From the NCBI GenBank assembly GCA_019746155.1, contig JAIESJ010000064.1, positions 1-14,392 of the forward strand: DNA of 14,392 nucleotides, in the 5' to 3' direction. Position numbers and translations under genes: made by a program. The notes beneath the pieces are model-generated. The model was not told where the DNA came from. It made no database searches and saw nothing but the letters and a program-made list of their open reading frames with translations. Positions 6,364 to 13,800 of the stretch are shown here, one piece after another; position 1 is the first letter of the stretch; every line of letters starts with the position of its first letter. The stretch comes from Burkholderiales bacterium. GTDB lineage: Bacteria; Pseudomonadota; Gammaproteobacteria; Burkholderiales; SG8-41.

Positions 6364-6750
6364 TCAACCCGACCACGGCAACGGGTTGCGCGTCAGCGCA
6401 ACGGCGACGATGTAAAAAAACACAGCCTGTGCGGCAATCCATGCCACGACGCATGTCCGGCGCGTCCTGCCGCGCTTCAACGCGACCATGCCAAGACCGA
6501 TGTAGAGAACGAGCCCCAGTACTTTTGCCGTCAGCCAGGCATTGACGAACGGATATTGCCGGATCATTGCCGCCAGCCCGATCGCGCTCAAAAGCAGCAT
6601 GGTATCAATGATGTGCGGCACGATTTTCACCCAGCGCCGCTGCCGCAGTGCCGATTCCTGTATCATCCACACACCACGCGTAAAAAAAAGCGCGTAGCTC
6701 GCCGCCACACAGCTCACATGAACGGTTTTGAGTACCGGATAATCAATCAT
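6364..6750 (-). CDS. SirB2-family membrane protein
   Basis: This 128-residue hydrophobic protein has about four membrane helices. The pattern MIDYPVLKTVHVSCVAASYA, then FFTRGVWM, HIIDTMLLLSAI and a helix starting AWLTAKVLGLVLYIGLG, matches the SirB2 (invasion gene expression up-regulator) family, whose biochemical role is not established; the name comes from Salmonella genetics. Conserved His11 and His47 might bind heme, as suggested by the cytochrome-like spacing in such small membrane proteins, but this is speculative. The ATG at 6750 overlaps the stop codon of the upstream gene (ATGA), so translation is probably coupled. It is the last gene of the nar-containing minus-strand run and ends just before the intergenic repeat. 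Confidence 0.8.
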   Translation of the reverse strand: MIDYPVLKTVHVSCVAASYALFFTRGVWMIQESALRQRRWVKIVPHIIDTMLLLSAIGLAAMIRQYPFVNAWLTAKVLGLVLYIGLGMVALKRGRTRRTCVVAWIAAQAVFFYIVAVALTRNPLPWSG

Positions 6751-7232
6751 CGCGCAGGACCAAACAAATAGCCGTGACTTCCCGCTACCGCGCCGGCCAC
6801 CGTTACTAGACTCAATATGAGCAGCACCCAGTGAAGTCGCGTCACCAGCAGGAACGTCGATTCCGGCGCACGCTGCGCGCGCCTGATGAACCAGCGATGC
6901 AGAAATAACGGCTCGAGCACAAACAGCGCCAGCGTAAACAACGCCCACACTGCGACCATCGCACGCATCCACCAGTACTCGACCCGCGCGAAACGCTCCC
7001 ACAGGCCAAAGCGGTGGACGAGGTAAAAACCGCTGACGCCCGTGATCAGGGTGGTGATGCGCGACTGCGCCGCAAATCCGCGTTCCATACTCTCGAAAAA
7101 CGCGACGCGCTCTGCCGGCGCCTTGAGGCGGCGTACCGCCGGCAACAGCACGGTGGTCACCATCGCCACGCCACCGATCCATAACACCACTCCCAGCACG
7201 TGCAGCACGCGCGCAGTAATCCAGCCATCCAT
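6747..7232 (-). CDS. Four-helix CopD-like integral membrane protein
   Basis: This is a 161-residue protein with four predicted helices. The first helix (ARVLHVLGVVLWIGGVAM) carries the HxxxxxxWxGG pattern seen in CopD and DUF2269-type membrane proteins, and later histidines (LHRWF, TRLHWVLLIL) could also be heme or metal ligands. Function is unknown. The ATG at 7232 is chosen because the protein then starts immediately before the first helix; the frame stays open 19 codons further, but those codons overlap and disagree with the short frame upstream and read as basic non-membrane sequence. The stop overlaps the SirB2-like start. Two small b-cytochrome-like proteins translated in tandem could form one membrane unit, which is inference only. 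Confidence 0.75.
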   Translation of the reverse strand: MDGWITARVLHVLGVVLWIGGVAMVTTVLLPAVRRLKAPAERVAFFESMERGFAAQSRITTLITGVSGFYLVHRFGLWERFARVEYWWMRAMVAVWALFTLALFVLEPLFLHRWFIRRAQRAPESTFLLVTRLHWVLLILSLVTVAGAVAGSHGYLFGPAR

Positions 7233-7239
7233 CGCTGTT

Positions 7240-7338
7240 TTACCGCACCAGCGGCGAAGCCGCGGCGTCGAATTTTGCCTCTTCGTCAATCGCCTGTTCG
7301 GAGATGACGGTGCCGTTGATGGTAATGGTCATGATCAT
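7240..7338 (-). pseudogene. Truncated start of a PpiC-type peptidyl-prolyl isomerase gene (nar-operon parvulin)
   Basis: A 32-residue frame starts at ATG 7338 (second ATG at 7332) with a GGAG ribosome site and stops at 7240. Its sequence, MTITINGTVISEQAIDEEA, resembles the N-terminus of the parvulin-type isomerase commonly encoded straight after narI (MTIxVNGxxI-type start with an acidic helix). The rest of that roughly 260-280-residue protein is absent: the frame stops eight bases before the CopD-like gene begins. It looks like a deletion remnant whose translation start survived, though a functional microprotein cannot be excluded. The similarity is from memory of the family and is not verified by search. 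Confidence 0.42.
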
Positions 7339-7375
7339 GATGTTGCCGCTCCGTTTCCGCAATTCGTTTCCGGCC

Positions 7376-7684
7376 TTACTGCCTGGCGGCGGCCGCCTCG
7401 CCGGTTTGCCGCCCGCCCGCATCCTGCCGCCACAGCACCGGCCACACGCGCAGCGTGAAAACCAGCAATGACAGCCACATCAGAACCCCGCCGGTGATCA
7501 TCGCCCAGCGGACAAGCAGCCCATGCCCGCCGATGAAAAGCATGATACCCAAATTGAGGCACGCATACTGCACGCGCGGCCAGACGCCGACCCGAATCGG
7601 ACTGCCGGTAAAGCGCGGCAGCATGTGCGCGCCCAGGCCGTAGATCAGCCCGATCGTCACGTAAAGCCGGTTGCGTTTGTGCAT
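7376..7684 (-). CDS. Small membrane protein resembling part of heme-copper oxidase subunit I
   Basis: This 102-residue protein has three hydrophobic segments (about 8-22, 41-58 and 60-84) and a polar Arg/Gly/Ala tail. The stretch LIYGLGAHMLPRFTGSPIR resembles the helix-end motif (YHxLPRxxG) found in HCO subunit I proteins and in small cytochrome-oxidase-I-like membrane proteins, with H20 as a candidate ligand and a further H54 (GGHG). It is far too short for an oxidase, so it is either a remnant or a small HCO-derived protein. The frame is closed upstream by a stop within eight codons, so no longer version exists in this frame. It starts 30 bases after narI and is probably in the same transcript. 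The ribosome site is weak. Confidence 0.6.
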   Translation of the reverse strand: MHKRNRLYVTIGLIYGLGAHMLPRFTGSPIRVGVWPRVQYACLNLGIMLFIGGHGLLVRWAMITGGVLMWLSLLVFTLRVWPVLWRQDAGGRQTGEAAAARQ

Positions 7685-7714
7685 AAAGCCGCTGCAACCG
7701 TGATCATGTCAGCG

Positions 7715-8401
7715 TCAGCTTCTGCTGCGCACGATCTGGTAGGCACGCGTCACATAGGCGATCGCGGCAAAGCCGCTCCAGACGTGAACCAGGCGCGAGA
7801 ACGGGAACAGCACGAACAGCGTCATGCCGAAGACGAGATGCACCTTGTAGAGCGGGTGCACGCCGGCAATGAAATCCGCGGCGCCGCCGCGAAAGGTCAC
7901 GATGTATTGCGCCCAGTTGGCGAGCAGTACCATCACGCTGCCGTCGCGGTGGCCGAGCGAGACAAAAATGCTGGTGAGTCCCAGCGCCAGCGTTGCCAAT
8001 ATCCACAGCAGGATGAAGATGTCCATGCGGGTCGAGGTAGCGCGGATGCGCGGCTCGCTCAGACGCCGATGCACCAGCAGCAGCAGACCGGCCAGGCACA
8101 TCGAGCCGAACACGCCGCCGGCAATGATCGCCAGCATCTGCTTGGCCGCGGTCGACAGTCCCAATGCGTGGTACAGCTCCTGCGGCGTCAGCAAGCCGAT
8201 CAGGTGGCCGAGAAACAGCGCCAGGATGCCGATGTGGAACAGGTTGCTGCCCAGTCTCAACTGGCCGCGCTTGAGCAGCTGGCTCGAATCGCTTTTCCAG
8301 GTGTACTGCTCGCGCTCGAAGCGGACCAGGCTGCCGATCAGAAAAACGCTCAATGCAATATAGGGATATATGCCGAACAGGAAATGGTTGAGATAGTTCA
8401 T
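7715..8401 (-). CDS. narI: Respiratory nitrate reductase gamma subunit (cytochrome b)
   Basis: NarI is the membrane anchor that oxidises quinol and sends electrons through two b hemes to NarH. The 228-residue length and five-helix pattern are typical. The four heme-ligand histidines are H56 and H66 (HIGILALFLGH) and H188 and H206 (HLVFG...LVHVW), almost exactly the spacing of the E. coli ligands. The ATG at 8401 overlaps the narJ stop (ATGA), implying translational coupling; the frame stays open upstream, but those codons lie inside narJ. The periplasmic start MNYLNHFLFGIYPYIAL is characteristic of the family. It ends 30 bases before the small HCO-like gene. Confidence 0.97.
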   Translation of the reverse strand: MNYLNHFLFGIYPYIALSVFLIGSLVRFEREQYTWKSDSSQLLKRGQLRLGSNLFHIGILALFLGHLIGLLTPQELYHALGLSTAAKQMLAIIAGGVFGSMCLAGLLLLVHRRLSEPRIRATSTRMDIFILLWILATLALGLTSIFVSLGHRDGSVMVLLANWAQYIVTFRGGAADFIAGVHPLYKVHLVFGMTLFVLFPFSRLVHVWSGFAAIAYVTRAYQIVRSRS

Positions 8402-9054
8402 GACGCCGCCTTTCCATGGAACTGAATCACCGATACCTGGCTTGGTTTGGGCTTGCCGCCGAATGCCGGCTCCTCCTGCCACAGCATGTCGAGCGTGGCG
8501 GGATCGTCCTCCTTGCGGATCTCGGCGTCGTCGACCACCGAAGGAGCCACTTTTTCCCCGGACAGCGCGACCAGCGCATGGAACACCGCGCCGTAGGGGC
8601 TGCCGCGTTTCTTCAACCGCGCGCCCAGCCCTTCGAGGATATGCACGGAATCGGCAAGCAGTTCGCGCGCCTCCTCGAACGGCACAAACGACAGGTATTC
8701 GAGAAACGCCGGCAGGAAATCCGGCAGCTCGTTCGACGCCAGCGCGAAACCATGGTTTTCGTAGAGTTGCTTCAGATCCACCATCGCCTGGCCGCGGTCG
8801 CGCGATTCGCCGTGCACGTGCTCGAACAGATGCAGCGACAGCGAGCGCACGCGATCGAAGAGACCCACGTACTGCTCCTGCAGCGTCACCAGATCATTTT
8901 CGCGCAGCGCCGCGAACAGCGCATCGAGCGCACGCCGTTCGCCGCGGGACAGCAGCTTCTCGCCGTCGAGCGTCTGCTCCAGTTCGTCGACTGCTTCAGT
9001 CAGTTCCTGTTCCGGATAACTGAGCAGTGCCGCCAATACCTTGAATGTCTTCAT
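8398..9054 (-). CDS. narJ: Nitrate reductase molybdenum cofactor assembly chaperone
   Basis: NarJ is a cytoplasmic TorD-type chaperone that binds the NarG N-terminus and controls cofactor insertion and membrane attachment; it is not part of the final enzyme. The 218-residue all-helical sequence shows the family signatures YVGLFDRVRSLSLHLFEHVHGESRDRGQAM and the ELPDFLPAFLEYL segment. The C-terminal third is acidic and variable, as usual. The ATG at 9054 has an AAGGGA ribosome site. It overlaps narI by four bases downstream. Upstream it is separated from narH by 121 bases, occupied largely by an inverted-repeat element, which is a wider gap than usual for this operon. Confidence 0.97.
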   Translation of the reverse strand: MKTFKVLAALLSYPEQELTEAVDELEQTLDGEKLLSRGERRALDALFAALRENDLVTLQEQYVGLFDRVRSLSLHLFEHVHGESRDRGQAMVDLKQLYENHGFALASNELPDFLPAFLEYLSFVPFEEARELLADSVHILEGLGARLKKRGSPYGAVFHALVALSGEKVAPSVVDDAEIRKEDDPATLDMLWQEEPAFGGKPKPSQVSVIQFHGKAAS

Positions 9055-9078
9055 CGTAGAATCCCTTAAAACAAATCA

Positions 9079-9167
9079 GACACAGAGAGCACAGAGAGAA
9101 TCAAAAAAATCGGGCAACGAGAGTTCATTCCGGGTTTTCCTTTGTGATCTCTGTGGCCTCTGTGGCT
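9079..9167. repeat. CACAGAG-type inverted-repeat element in the narH-narJ spacer
   Basis: The ends are related inverted repeats: GACACAGAGAGCACAGAGA on the left and, read on the other strand, GCCACAGAGGCCACAGAGA on the right. The middle has no reading frame. A second, related element lies in the narG-narH spacer (10724..10803). Similar CACAGAG/CTCTGTG repeats are known to be scattered through intergenic DNA of many bacteria. In the mRNA the arms could fold together between narH and narJ. Confidence 0.75.
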
Positions 9168-9175
9168 AATGCTTT

Positions 9176-10699
9176 TTACGCAACCTGCTTGACCGGGATG
9201 GTCTTGCGTTTCCTGCCGCCGAACAGGCTGGGCTTCGAGACGCCATCCGAACAACCGTTGCCGAACGAGAAGCCGCAGCCGCCGCGCAGATCAAATGCAT
9301 TTTCGGCATATTCGCGGTGCGTGGTCGGGATCACGAAGCGGTCTTCGTAATTGGCGATCGCAAGGTAACGGTACATCTCCTCCACCTGCGCCACATCCAA
9401 TCCCGCCTGCTTGAGTACCTCGGCGTTTTCCTTTTTCTCGACGTGCCGGTCACGCATGAAGGCACGCATGGCAAGCAATCGTTCCAGCGCCAGCGCCACC
9501 GGCTCTTCCGCTCCTGCGGTAAGTAAATTTGCCAGATATTTCAATGGGATGCGAAGTTGTCTCACATTGGGCAGCACGCCATCGGTGCCAATGTGCCCGC
9601 TGTTGGCGGCGGCGTTGATGGGAGACAGCGGCGGCACGTACCACACCATCGGCAACGTGCGGTATTCCGGGTGCAGCGGGAAGGCGATTTTCCATTCCAT
9701 CGCCATCTTGTAGACCGGCGAAGCCTGGGCTGCTTTCAACCATGCCTCGGGCACCCCGTCTTTGCGTGCCTGCTCCTGGACTTCCGCGGCATGCGGATCG
9801 AGGAACACCCCGAGCTGCGCGTTGTAGAGGTCCTGCTCGTCGCCCACGCTCGCGGCGTGGCCGATGCGGTCGGCGTCGTAGAGCAGCACGCCCAAGTAGC
9901 GGATGCGGCCGACACAGGTCTCCGAGCACACCGTCGGCTGGCCAGCCTCGATGCGCGGATAACAGAATATGCACTTCTCGGCCTTGCCGCTGTGCCAGTT
10001 GTAATAGATTTTCTTATAGGGGCAGGCCGACACGCACAGGCGCCAGCCGCGGCACTTGTCCTGGTCGATCAGCACGATGCCGTCTTCCTCGCGCTTATAG
10101 ATCGAGCCCGAAGGACACGCCGCGACGCACGCCGGGTTCAGGCAGTGCTCGCACAGGCGCGGCAGATACATCATGAAGGTGTTCTCGAACTGGCCGTAGA
10201 TCTCCTTCTGGATGTTCTCGAAGTTGGAGTCCGCGCCGCGTTTGGCGAACTCGCCGCCGAGAATCTCCTCCCAGTTCGGCCCCCACTCGATCTTTTCCAT
10301 GCGCTGGCCGGTGATCAGCGACACCGGGCGCGCCACCGGCGCGGTCTGCGATTCCGGCGCGTCGTGCAGATGCTCGTAATCGAAGGTGAACGGCTCGTAG
10401 TAGTCGTCGATTTCCGGCAGGTTGGGATTGGCGAAGATGGATGCCAGCACGCGCCACTTGCCGCCTATCCTGGGTTCGATTCTGCCGTTCTTCTTGCGGG
10501 CCCAGCCGCCGTTCCATCTGTCCTGGTTCTCCCAGTCCTTGGGATAACCGATGCCGGGCTTGGTCTCGACGTTGTTGAACCACGCGTATTCCACGCCTTC
10601 GCGCGAGGTCCACACGTTTTTGCACGTTACCGAGCAGGTGTGGCACCCGATGCACTTGTCCAGATTTAGGACCATTGCGATTTGCGCTCTTACTTTCAT
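9176..10699 (-). CDS. narH: Respiratory nitrate reductase beta subunit (iron-sulfur)
   Basis: NarH carries electrons from NarI heme to NarG through four Fe-S clusters on the cytoplasmic face. In this 507-residue protein the cluster ligands are C16/C19/C22/C26, C183/C186/C191/C195, C216/W219/C222/C226 and C243/C246/C258/C262. The Trp in the third motif (CRGWRLC) is the family hallmark that makes one cluster 3Fe-4S, and all positions are within one residue of E. coli NarH. The ATG at 10699 is chosen over an in-frame TTG at 10705 because an AGGAGA ribosome site lies at ideal distance before it and overlaps the TTG region. Flanking spacers on both sides contain CACAGAG-type repeats. The basic C-terminus (GGRKRKTIPVKQVA) is unremarkable. 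Confidence 0.98.
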   Translation of the reverse strand: MKVRAQIAMVLNLDKCIGCHTCSVTCKNVWTSREGVEYAWFNNVETKPGIGYPKDWENQDRWNGGWARKKNGRIEPRIGGKWRVLASIFANPNLPEIDDYYEPFTFDYEHLHDAPESQTAPVARPVSLITGQRMEKIEWGPNWEEILGGEFAKRGADSNFENIQKEIYGQFENTFMMYLPRLCEHCLNPACVAACPSGSIYKREEDGIVLIDQDKCRGWRLCVSACPYKKIYYNWHSGKAEKCIFCYPRIEAGQPTVCSETCVGRIRYLGVLLYDADRIGHAASVGDEQDLYNAQLGVFLDPHAAEVQEQARKDGVPEAWLKAAQASPVYKMAMEWKIAFPLHPEYRTLPMVWYVPPLSPINAAANSGHIGTDGVLPNVRQLRIPLKYLANLLTAGAEEPVALALERLLAMRAFMRDRHVEKKENAEVLKQAGLDVAQVEEMYRYLAIANYEDRFVIPTTHREYAENAFDLRGGCGFSFGNGCSDGVSKPSLFGGRKRKTIPVKQVA

Positions 10700-10723
10700 A
10701 GCCAATCTCCTGAAATTCTTTTA

Positions 10724-10803
10724 GCCACAGAGATCACAGAGAACCCAGAGGACAGCGAACGATATTCCAGGACCTTCTCTGTGAACCCCGTGTTCTCTGC
10801 GGC
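10724..10803. repeat. CACAGAG-type inverted-repeat element in the narG-narH spacer
   Basis: The left end reads GCCACAGAGATCACAGAGA and the right end, on the other strand, GCCGCAGAGAACACGGGG, so the ends are imperfect inverted repeats closely related to those of the element at 9079..9167. The 110-base space between the narG stop and the narH start consists almost entirely of it. It leaves the narH ribosome site (AGGAGA at about 10706..10711) intact. Confidence 0.75.
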
Positions 10804-10809
10804 AAATCC

Positions 10810-13800
10810 TTAAGCCATTGTTGCTTGTTGTTCAGCCGGGCTGTCAAGCCAATCGACCTTGTTCATCTTGCGCACGATCACGAACTCGTCGCGGTTGGTG
10901 CCGATGGTGCCGTAGTAGTTGAAGCCGTAGCTTTGCTGGGCGTAGCCGCCGATCATGTGCGTGGGCTTCACCACGGTGCGCGTGACCGAATTGTGGATGC
11001 CGCCGCGCGCGCCGGTGATCTCGGAACCCGGCACGTTCACGATCTTCTCCTGCGCGTGGTACATCAGCACCATGCCCGCGGGAACGCGCTGGCTCACCAC
11101 GGCGCGCGCGGCGAGCGCCCCGTTCAGGTTGAACGCCTCGACCCAGTCGTTGTCGACGATGCCCGCCTTCTTGGCATCGACCTCGCTCAACCACACGATC
11201 GGTCCGCCGCGCGACAGCGTCAGCATCAGCAGATTGTCGGTGTATGTGGAATGTATGCCCCACTTCTGGTGTGGGGTGATGAAGTTGAGCACGACTTCGA
11301 CATTGCCGTTGCTGCGCCGGCCGAGCATGGGTGCCACCGTCTTGGTATCGATCGGCGGCTTGTAGACCGCCAGCGCCTCGCCGAACGCGCGCATCCACGG
11401 ATGGTCCTGGTAGAGCTGCTGGCGTCCGCTCAGGGTACGCCACGGGATGAGCTCGTGGACATTGGTGTAGCCGGCGGTATACGAGACCTGTTCCGATTCG
11501 AGCCCGCTCCAGGTCGGGCTGGAGATGATCTTGCGCGGCTGCGCCTGCAGATCGCGGAAGCGGATCTTGTCGTCCTCGCGCGGCAGCGCGAGATGCGTGT
11601 GGTCGCGCCCGGTGATCTCGGACAGCGCCGCCCACGCCTTGACCGCCACCGCGCCGTTGGTCTCCGGCGCGAGCGCCAGCACCACTTCCGCCGCGTCGAT
11701 GTCGGTTTCGATCCTGGGCAGCCCCTGCGTCGGCCCCGGCTCGGTGACCGTATAGTTGAGTTCGCCCAGCAGTTTGATTTCCGGTTCGGTGTTCCAGGCG
11801 ATGCCCTTGCCGCCGTTGCCGACTTTCGACATCAACGGTCCCAATGCCGTGAAACGCTTGTAGACGTTGGGATAATCGCGTTCGATGACGACCATGTCCG
11901 GCATGGTCTTGCCGGGCACCGGCTCGCACTGGCCTTTTTTCCAGTCCTTGACCTCGAGCGCCTGCGCCAGCTCTCCCGGCGTATCGTGCAGCGTCGGCGT
12001 GAGCACCAGGTCTTTCTCGACACCCAGATGGCCGGGCACGAGTCCCGAGAATTTCCTGGCGATGCCTTTGTAGATTTCCCAGTCGCTGCGTGCCTGCCAC
12101 ACCGGATCGACCGCCGTCGATAACGGGTGAATGAACGGATGCATGTCCGAGGTATTGAGATCGTTCTTCTCGTACCAGGTCGCGGTCGGCAGCACGATGT
12201 CGGAATAAAGACAGGTGGTCGACATGCGGAAATCCAGCGTCACCAGCAGATCGAGCTTGCCTTCCGGCGCTTGATCGTGCCATACCACCGTCTCGGGCTT
12301 CTCGCCTCCGGTGTCACCCAGGTCCTTGCCCTGCACGCCATGCCGGGTGCCGAGCAGATGCTTGAGAAAATACTCGTGACCCTTGCCCGAGGAGCCCAGC
12401 AGGTTCGAGCGCCATACGAACATATTGCGCGGATAGTTCACCGGATTGTCCGGGTCCTCGCACGAGAACTTGAGCGCGCCGCTCTTCAACTGCTGCACGA
12501 CATAGTCCTTGGCATCCATGCCTGCGGCGGCGGCATTTTTGGCGATTTGCAGCGGGTTGGCAGCGAGCTGCGGCGCCGACGGCAGCCAGCCCATGCGCTC
12601 GGCGCGCACGTTGAAGTCGATCAGGCTGCCCGAGTAATCCTCGGCGCGCGCCAGCGGCGACAGGATTTCGCGCACCGGCAACTGCTCGTAACGCCACTGG
12701 TCGGTATGCGCATAGAAGAACGACGTCGAGTTCATGTGCCGCGGCGGGCGCGCCCAGTCGAGCGCGAAGGCGAGCGCGGTCCAGCCGGTCTGGGGGCGCA
12801 GCTTCTCCTGGCCAACGTAATGCGCCCAGCCACCGCCCGACTGCCCGACGCAGCCGCACATCACCAGCAGGTTGATGACGGCTCGGTAATTCATGTCCGA
12901 GTGATACCAGTGGTTCATCGCGGCGCCGATGATCACCATCGACCTGCCGTGCGTCTTGTCGGCATTGTCGGCGAATTCGCGCGCGAGCTTGATCACCTGC
13001 TCGCGCCCGACGCCGGTGATTTTCTCCTGCCAGGCCGGCGTATACGGCACATCGTCGTCGTAGGAGCGTGCGACATTGGCGCCGCCCAGGCCACGGTCGA
13101 GGCCGTAGTTGGCCACGAACAGATCATAGACCGTGGCTACGGCATATTCGCCGTCCTTGAGTTGTATTTTCTTCACTGCGACGTTGCGCTTCAGGACCTC
13201 GTCGTGCCTGCTTTCGGCAAAATAATCGTGCTCGCGGCCGCCAAAGTACGGAAATGCGACCGGAACCACTTCGTCCTGCCCGCCGACCAGCGTGAGCTGA
13301 AGTTTCGTCTCTTCTCCGTTCTGACCGGCTTTCTCTTCGAGATTCCATTTGCCCTTCTCGCCCCAGCGGTAGCCGATCGAGCCACGCGGCGCGACGATCC
13401 TGCCGCTCGCCGCGTCGAGGGCGACGGTCTTCCATTCGGGATTATTGGTTTCGCCGAGCTGATCGGCAAAATCCGCAGCGCGCACGAAACGCTCGGGCAC
13501 CCAGGTTTCCCCCTGCTTCACCAGCCGCACCAGCATCGGCATGTCGCTGTAGCGGCGGCAGTAATCCTCGAAGTAAGCGCTCTTGCCGACGAGATGGTAT
13601 TCGTTGAGGATGACATGCCCCAGTGCCAGCGCCAGCGCCGCGTCGGTCCCCTGCTTGGGATGCAACCACACATCGCACAGCTTGGCGACTTCCGAATAGT
13701 CGGGCGTAATCGCCACGGTTTTGGCGCCCTTGTAGCGCACCTCGGTGAAAAAGTGCGCGTCCGGCGTGCGCGTCTGCGGCACGTTCGAACCCCAGGCGAT

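Noticed and set aside
9557..10669. 370-codon plus-strand frame opposite narH
   Set aside because: Antisense shadow of narH, whose four Fe-S motifs are intact on the minus strand.
10705..10705. TTG as narH start
   Set aside because: The ATG six bases downstream has an ideally placed AGGAGA site, and the NarH family begins MKxRAQ at that ATG.
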